The position numbers and the translations under genes are program-made. 18,077 bases of DNA. It comes from UPXZ01 sp964541615 (lineage in GTDB: Bacteria > Bacteroidota > Bacteroidia > Bacteroidales > Paludibacteraceae). The stretch is from NCBI GenBank assembly GCA_964541615.1, contig CAZIRA010000050.1:1-18077 (forward strand), written 5' to 3'. Positions within the stretch are counted from its first letter, which is position 1. Every line of letters starts with the position of its first letter. The notes below the pieces were generated by a model. It was not told where the DNA came from, did not search any database, and saw nothing but the letters and a program-made list of their open reading frames with translations. Shown here piece after piece: positions 14,363-18,077 of this stretch.

Positions 14363-16438
14363 AACCTCCACTTTTTCCACTGTTTTTTCCGGCTCTTTCT
14401 TCAATTCAGGATAGGAGATGCGGGAGTGATAGATGTTTTTGATCTTATCAGCCAGTACTTTTTTTACGGTTTCCACATCTTTGAAGCTGATCGGTGCATC
14501 TTTAAACTGACCGTCGGCAATCTGCGCATCAATCATATTTTCCACCATATCCGTGATGCTCTTTTCTGTATATTCTCCCAGCGTTCTGGAGCGGGCTTCC
14601 ACTGCATCAGCCATCATCAGAATAGCAGTTTCTTTGCTGTATGGAAGTGGACCCGGGTAGGTGAATTTCTCAACATCAGGCGTCGCACCGGGATTTTCAT
14701 TGACAAAAGAATTGTAGAAAAACCGCGTTTTAGTGCGTCCGTGGTGCGTGGTGATAAATCCTATAATCTGCTCCGGCAGGTGGTGTTTTTTTGCTATAGC
14801 CACCCCGTCCGGTACATGCTGAATAATGGCCTGCGCTGCTTCTTCGTGGCTCATCGAGAGCAACGGATTATTTCCTCCAACCTGATTTTCAATGAAAAAT
14901 TCCGGATTTTTCATTTTCCCTATATCGTGGTAAAGCGCTCCCGTACGGACAAGCAGGCTGTTTGCCGTAATTTTTTTGGCGGCTTCGGTTGCAAGGTTAG
15001 ACACCTGCAGGGAGTGCTGAAAAGTTCCCGGTGCTTCTTCCGCAAAACGCATCATCAGATCGCTGTTGATATTGGTAAGCTCTACCAGGGTGATGGAAGA
15101 AACCAGCCCGAATATTTTTTCAAACATATAAATCAGCACATAGGCAAAAAGCAGCAGCAGCGAGCTGATGGCAAAGTAAACCAACGGCATAAGATGAAGC
15201 CTCATCACATCGCCTTCGGCAAACAGCTCCAGCGCCAGATATGAAACAGTGTAGCTGATGAAAATAAAGAGAGCTGTCTGAGTCAGCTGTGAGCGGGCAG
15301 TTAAATCCTTCAGACCGGAAACGGCAGTCATTCCAGCCAAAATTTGAATGATAATAAAAGTAAATGCATTGTCCACCATCAGCGAAACGATAAGCACCGT
15401 AACGATGTGGGTAAAAAGTGCCGTGCGCGAATCGAAAAAGACCCGGATAATGACCGGAACCAGCGTTAACGGGATGATGTAAATGCCCCAGCTGCTGTAT
15501 TTGATTACAATGGATGAAAGTGAGACGATGAATAAAATCAGTATGGCGATGAAGACAAGATTACTTATTTTTTCAAAAATACTGGGTCGGAAAAGGTTGA
15601 GGTAAAGCGTCAGCATCAAAATGAATCCGAACACCATAATCAACTCACCCAATAGTACATAACCGGATTCCTTTAGCAGCGTATTCTTTTTTTGCGACTC
15701 AATTTTCATTGAATTCAAAATGGCATACGTGCCCGGAGAAACAATCTCACCCCGATCGATAATTCTTTCGCCGGTCTGCACCATTCCTGATGTCAACGAT
15801 AGATTTTTTATCATATCGCCTTTCACGGTTTCAGAAGTTATGCTGTCATACCGGAGGTTTTCTACCAGGTAAAGATTGAGGTTGTATGTGCCGATTTCCT
15901 GATTGTTGACGTAGTTCGGACGGTCACGTATCACCTCTTCATAAGCGGTTTTCGGAGTGTAAAGCTCATCAATGGACACAGTTTCTGTCCGCCGGTTTTT
16001 GTCCACTACGGTGATGTTTTTCCGCTGGTCTTTCAGCAGCTGCTCGTACATTCCGGCCGAAACGATTCCCTGCTTGTAAATGTCGGTTAATTTCCGCTCA
16101 ATATACCCTTTGTAGGTAGGTTCTTCGGGGTTTCGCTGATTCCAGTCGGCCAGCCATTTCGAAATTTGCTGGGAAGCCACTTCATTGTCAAACTGAAAAT
16201 AGGGCGTATAATTGGTGAGCAGCTCCTGGCGGTCTGCTTCGAGCTGTTCATCGGTTTTGTAGATGGGAAAGTCAAACGAGGCGGTGACAAGTTCATACGT
16301 CCAGGGTTTCCCGATTTCGTATTGATATTTAAATTTTTTATCTTTGGGAAATAATAGGACGATTATCACAACGACGGCTATGAAAAGTCCGATTCTTAAT
16401 ATGTTATTCAGCGTATCTTTGTCTATTTTCAGCCTCAT
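14342..16438 (-). CDS. 7TM-HD family phosphodiesterase, PgpH-like (cyclic-di-AMP hydrolase)
   Basis: A 698-residue inner-membrane protein with the PgpH layout. A first membrane helix (about residues 13-32) is followed by a large extracytoplasmic 7TMR-HDED domain (about 40-270, containing TSGMVQTGERIIDRGEIV). Seven transmembrane helices follow (about 280-470), then a cytoplasmic HD domain with H504-D505 in YHDIGKMKNPEFFIENQ, preceded by FQHSLQVSNLATEAA and followed by HHGRTKTRFFY. Known PgpH proteins degrade c-di-AMP to pApA; this matches in every domain, and the full HD metal set appears present. The C-terminal tail (about 675-698) is short and charged. The ATG at 16438 starts just before the first helix. 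It is convergent with the HTH_42 gene and divergent from the NlpC/P60 gene. Inference: it sets cellular c-di-AMP and thus turgor/envelope homeostasis. Confidence 0.93.
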   Translation of the reverse strand: MRLKIDKDTLNNILRIGLFIAVVVIIVLLFPKDKKFKYQYEIGKPWTYELVTASFDFPIYKTDEQLEADRQELLTNYTPYFQFDNEVASQQISKWLADWNQRNPEEPTYKGYIERKLTDIYKQGIVSAGMYEQLLKDQRKNITVVDKNRRTETVSIDELYTPKTAYEEVIRDRPNYVNNQEIGTYNLNLYLVENLRYDSITSETVKGDMIKNLSLTSGMVQTGERIIDRGEIVSPGTYAILNSMKIESQKKNTLLKESGYVLLGELIMVFGFILMLTLYLNLFRPSIFEKISNLVFIAILILFIVSLSSIVIKYSSWGIYIIPLTLVPVIIRVFFDSRTALFTHIVTVLIVSLMVDNAFTFIIIQILAGMTAVSGLKDLTARSQLTQTALFIFISYTVSYLALELFAEGDVMRLHLMPLVYFAISSLLLLFAYVLIYMFEKIFGLVSSITLVELTNINSDLMMRFAEEAPGTFQHSLQVSNLATEAAKKITANSLLVRTGALYHDIGKMKNPEFFIENQVGGNNPLLSMSHEEAAQAIIQHVPDGVAIAKKHHLPEQIIGFITTHHGRTKTRFFYNSFVNENPGATPDVEKFTYPGPLPYSKETAILMMADAVEARSRTLGEYTEKSITDMVENMIDAQIADGQFKDAPISFKDVETVKKVLADKIKNIYHSRISYPELKKEPEKTVEKVEVSAQDAE

Positions 16439-16500
16439 TATTCGATAGTTAGAGTGAATATTTATTTCACATTTAAGTAAATAAAAAACAATAAACGTGA

Positions 16501-16529
16501 TTGTTTTGTTTGAACTTTCTTTATTTTTG
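16501..16529 (+). promoter_or_regulatory. Putative promoter of the NlpC/P60 gene
   Basis: TTG (16501-16503), 18 bases, then TATTTTTG (16522-16529), an exact -7 box. The start would be near 16536, about 38 bases before the ATG. Confidence 0.45.
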
Positions 16530-16558
16530 TAAAAAAATTCTTACTGAATAAAAACTTC

Positions 16559-16566
16559 CAAAGATA
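16559..16566 (-). promoter_or_regulatory. Possible -7 box of the pgpH-like gene
   Basis: CAAAGATA on the plus strand reads TATCTTTG on the minus strand, an exact -7 box facing the pgpH-like gene with a leader of about 115 bases. The -33 element would fall inside the start of the NlpC/P60 gene and is not seen. The two transcripts would overlap head to head. Confidence 0.3.
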
Positions 16567-16573
16567 ATAAATT

Positions 16574-17347
16574 ATGTTTACAATCGTAAATCTTCCATTA
16601 ATTCCTTTACGTGCAGAAGCAAGCGAACGCAGCGAAATGGTTTCACAGCTGCTTTTCGGCCAGCAGATTGAGATTTTAGAAAAACAGGAAAAATGGTTTC
16701 GGGTGAAAAATCTGACGGATGAATACGAAGGGTGGATTGCTGCAAACACCGTGAATCCCAGGCATTTTACCAAAACGGCAACGGATACTTCCCGGTTCAA
16801 AGCGGCCAAAACACCCGTGGTGGTATGCTTCAAGACTTCGAGCGTAGAAAAAATCATGTTGCCCGGCGGCAGCATGCTTCCGCTGGTTACGCGGGATCAG
16901 TTCGAATTGTCGGGAGAAATTTATCAGATTGCGCAGCTGGAGCCGGTTTACACCAAAAACGACAACGGCCAGCTTGTCGTTGAGCTTGCACTGCAATACA
17001 TCAACGCACCTTATCTCTGGGGTGGCAAAAGCGTGATGGGCATCGACTGCTCGGGATTGGTGCAGGTGGTTTATTCCATGCTCGGGGTGTTTCTTCCCCG
17101 GGATGCTTCGCAGCAGGTGGAGCATGGCGAAGTGGTCGATTTTCTCTCCGAAGTTCAACCGGGCGATCTGGCTTTTTTTGAAAATGCCGAAGGAATTATC
17201 ACGCACGTCGGAATTTTAATCAATTCGCACCAGATTGTCCATGCATCGGGCGTTACAAAGAAAGAGATCATCGATGCGCAGGGAATAATTTCCTCGCAAA
17301 CAGGAGAATACAGCCATCATTTGCGGGTGATTAAGCGAATTTTGTAA
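16574..17347 (+). CDS. SH3b-NlpC/P60 peptidase without signal peptide
   Basis: A 257-residue protein. An N-terminal bacterial SH3 domain (about 5-65, PLRAEASERSEMVSQLLFGQ, then WFRVKNLTDEYEGWI) and a second, more diverged SH3-like part (about 75-130) precede an NlpC/P60 catalytic domain (about 135-257). The catalytic triad is visible: C159 in GIDCSGLVQ, H211 in THVGIL and H223 in IVHASG. Such enzymes cleave gamma-D-glutamyl-meso-diaminopimelate bonds in murein peptides, for example YkfC/dipeptidyl-peptidase VI. There is no Sec signal at ATG 16574 and the frame has no earlier ATG with one, so a cytoplasmic role in recycling murein peptides is more likely than wall cleavage. It is divergent from the pgpH-like gene and followed after 127 bases by the DUF4252 gene. 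Confidence 0.9.
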   Translation: MFTIVNLPLIPLRAEASERSEMVSQLLFGQQIEILEKQEKWFRVKNLTDEYEGWIAANTVNPRHFTKTATDTSRFKAAKTPVVVCFKTSSVEKIMLPGGSMLPLVTRDQFELSGEIYQIAQLEPVYTKNDNGQLVVELALQYINAPYLWGGKSVMGIDCSGLVQVVYSMLGVFLPRDASQQVEHGEVVDFLSEVQPGDLAFFENAEGIITHVGILINSHQIVHASGVTKKEIIDAQGIISSQTGEYSHHLRVIKRIL

Positions 17348-17405
17348 GTTTGGAATAGATTTTGAATGATATTTACAGACTGAATGACCAACGTCGAATT
17401 TCCCG

Positions 17406-17426
17406 CATCCGTCATCCGTCATCCGT
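17406..17426 (+). repeat. Three tandem copies of CATCCGT
   Basis: CATCCGT is repeated three times without interruption in the spacer between the NlpC/P60 and DUF4252 genes. It is a short heptamer microsatellite; a change in copy number would not shift any reading frame. Confidence 0.9.
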
Positions 17427-17474
17427 CTCTTTTAAAAAAATATTATTTCATAACCACTTAATTGTCTTTTAGAA

Positions 17475-17972
17475 ATGAAAAAATCTGGATTTGTTTTGGC
17501 AATGCTTCTTTATCTGGCATCAGCCGGTCATGCGATGTCGCTGGACAAACTTTTTAGAAAATATTCCTACGACGATCGATTCGAATACACATCCGTCGGG
17601 AAAGGCGTGATGAATGTATTTTCCATGTTTGCCGACTACAGCCTGGTTACCGATGGGCTGATGGAGAAAGTAACCGGAGTGAAAGTGCTCAAACTCGATT
17701 CAGACTCAGCTGATCAGCATCTGAGTACCAGTTTTATATCCGACATTGATAATGTAATCGACGATGGAAAATTTGATACCACGCTCGAAAAACGCGGCAA
17801 AGGCGAACGAACTTACGTTTACCAGCGGGTGGATAAAAAATTGAATTCAGACCTGCTGGTACTCACCAGGGACAAATACAGCGTGACGCTGGTTTGGCTA
17901 AAGGGAAAAATGAATCCGGAGGAGATGCGGAGACAGAAAGAAGCTGAAAACGAAGAGAATTATCAGATGTAG
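17475..17972 (+). CDS. DUF4252 family exported protein
   Basis: A 165-residue protein with signal peptide MKKSGFVLAMLLYLASAGHA and a likely cleavage site after GHA. The mature N-terminus, LDKLFRKYSYDDRFEYTSVGKGVMN, fits the DUF4252 (PF14060) pattern of an 'F-x-K-Y-x-x-x-x-x-F-x-x-V-x-I/V-G-K' start, followed by the 'K-V-L-K-L-D-S' strand and the acidic C-terminal half (IDDGKFDTTLEKRGKGERTYVYQRV). The family is found mainly in Bacteroidetes, often near sigma/anti-sigma genes; none is seen here. Function unknown. There is no lipobox cysteine, so a soluble periplasmic protein is more likely than a lipoprotein. The C-terminal tail is charged helix (PEEMRRQKEAENEENYQM). A strong terminator follows 26 bases after the stop, so it probably ends a transcript that includes, or is independent of, the NlpC/P60 gene. 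Confidence 0.8.
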   Translation: MKKSGFVLAMLLYLASAGHAMSLDKLFRKYSYDDRFEYTSVGKGVMNVFSMFADYSLVTDGLMEKVTGVKVLKLDSDSADQHLSTSFISDIDNVIDDGKFDTTLEKRGKGERTYVYQRVDKKLNSDLLVLTRDKYSVTLVWLKGKMNPEEMRRQKEAENEENYQM

Positions 17973-17998
17973 GGTTTGGAAAAATTCAGATAATTATG

Positions 17999-18038
17999 AA
18001 AGCTGGTTCAATCAATTTTGAACCGGCTTTTTTCTTTT
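17999..18038 (+). terminator. Rho-independent terminator after the DUF4252 gene
   Basis: AAGCTGGTTCAA (18000-18011) pairs with TTGAACCGGCTT (18018-18029), 12 pairs with one G-U, around a six-base loop, followed by TTTTTTCTTTTT. The A-rich left flank could let it work in the opposite direction as well. Confidence 0.9.
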
Positions 18039-18077
18039 TCAAGATTGAATAGAGTTTATGCAAATTATTTTGTTGAA

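Noticed and set aside
14426..15244. 272-codon open frame on the plus strand opposite the pgpH-like gene
   Set aside because: Shadow of the HD and membrane part of the pgpH-like gene; composition is atypical and no family motif is seen.

Overview
The window looks like a chromosomal fragment of a member of the Bacteroidota, most likely order Bacteroidales. The supporting signs are promoters of the Bacteroidetes type (-7 box TAnnTTTG, seen as TACCTTTG or close variants before several genes), weak or absent Shine-Dalgarno sequences, a long IspG with an inserted middle domain, a tmRNA tag reading GENNYALAA, DUF4252 and Wzi-type outer-membrane proteins, and AT-rich spacers. A run of 100 Ns shows that this is a scaffolded draft or metagenome assembly. 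All family names below come from reading motifs by eye; no database search was run.

Layout. On the left, the start of an outer-membrane beta-barrel gene (cut by the window edge) and ispG (isoprenoid synthesis) run on the minus strand. A compact divergent promoter region separates ispG from a SulP/STAS anion transporter on the plus strand. Next comes a housekeeping block on the plus strand: a small coiled-coil protein, zapA (cell division), a previously unnamed stem-loop RNA candidate, rny (RNase Y) and ssrA (tmRNA) with a strong terminator. A spacer of about 470 bases with several inverted repeats leads to a second small beta-barrel protein with its own terminator. A low-complexity repeat region containing the assembly gap then precedes metG.

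The right half holds a kelch-propeller lipoprotein followed two bases later by a Wzi-family beta-barrel (probably an envelope pair), a winged-helix HTH_42 protein related to the AlkZ/YcaQ DNA glycosylases with an apparently leaderless start, and, convergent and overlapping it by 21 bases, a PgpH-type 7TM-HD phosphodiesterase (c-di-AMP turnover). Divergent from that are an NlpC/P60 peptidase without a signal peptide and a DUF4252 lipid/envelope-type secreted protein, closed by a strong terminator.

Functional themes are RNA quality control and decay (rny, ssrA and the stem-loop RNA), cell division (zapA and its coiled-coil neighbour), and cell-envelope work (two OMPs, kelch/Wzi, NlpC/P60, PgpH). 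I found no CRISPR array, transposase, phage gene or obvious defence system. The best candidates for something undescribed are the 58-base hairpin RNA between zapA and rny, the coiled-coil partner of zapA, and the kelch-Wzi pair. The gap at 8541-8640 is probably an assembly-graph artefact, because its two flanks are identical over exactly 55 bases.
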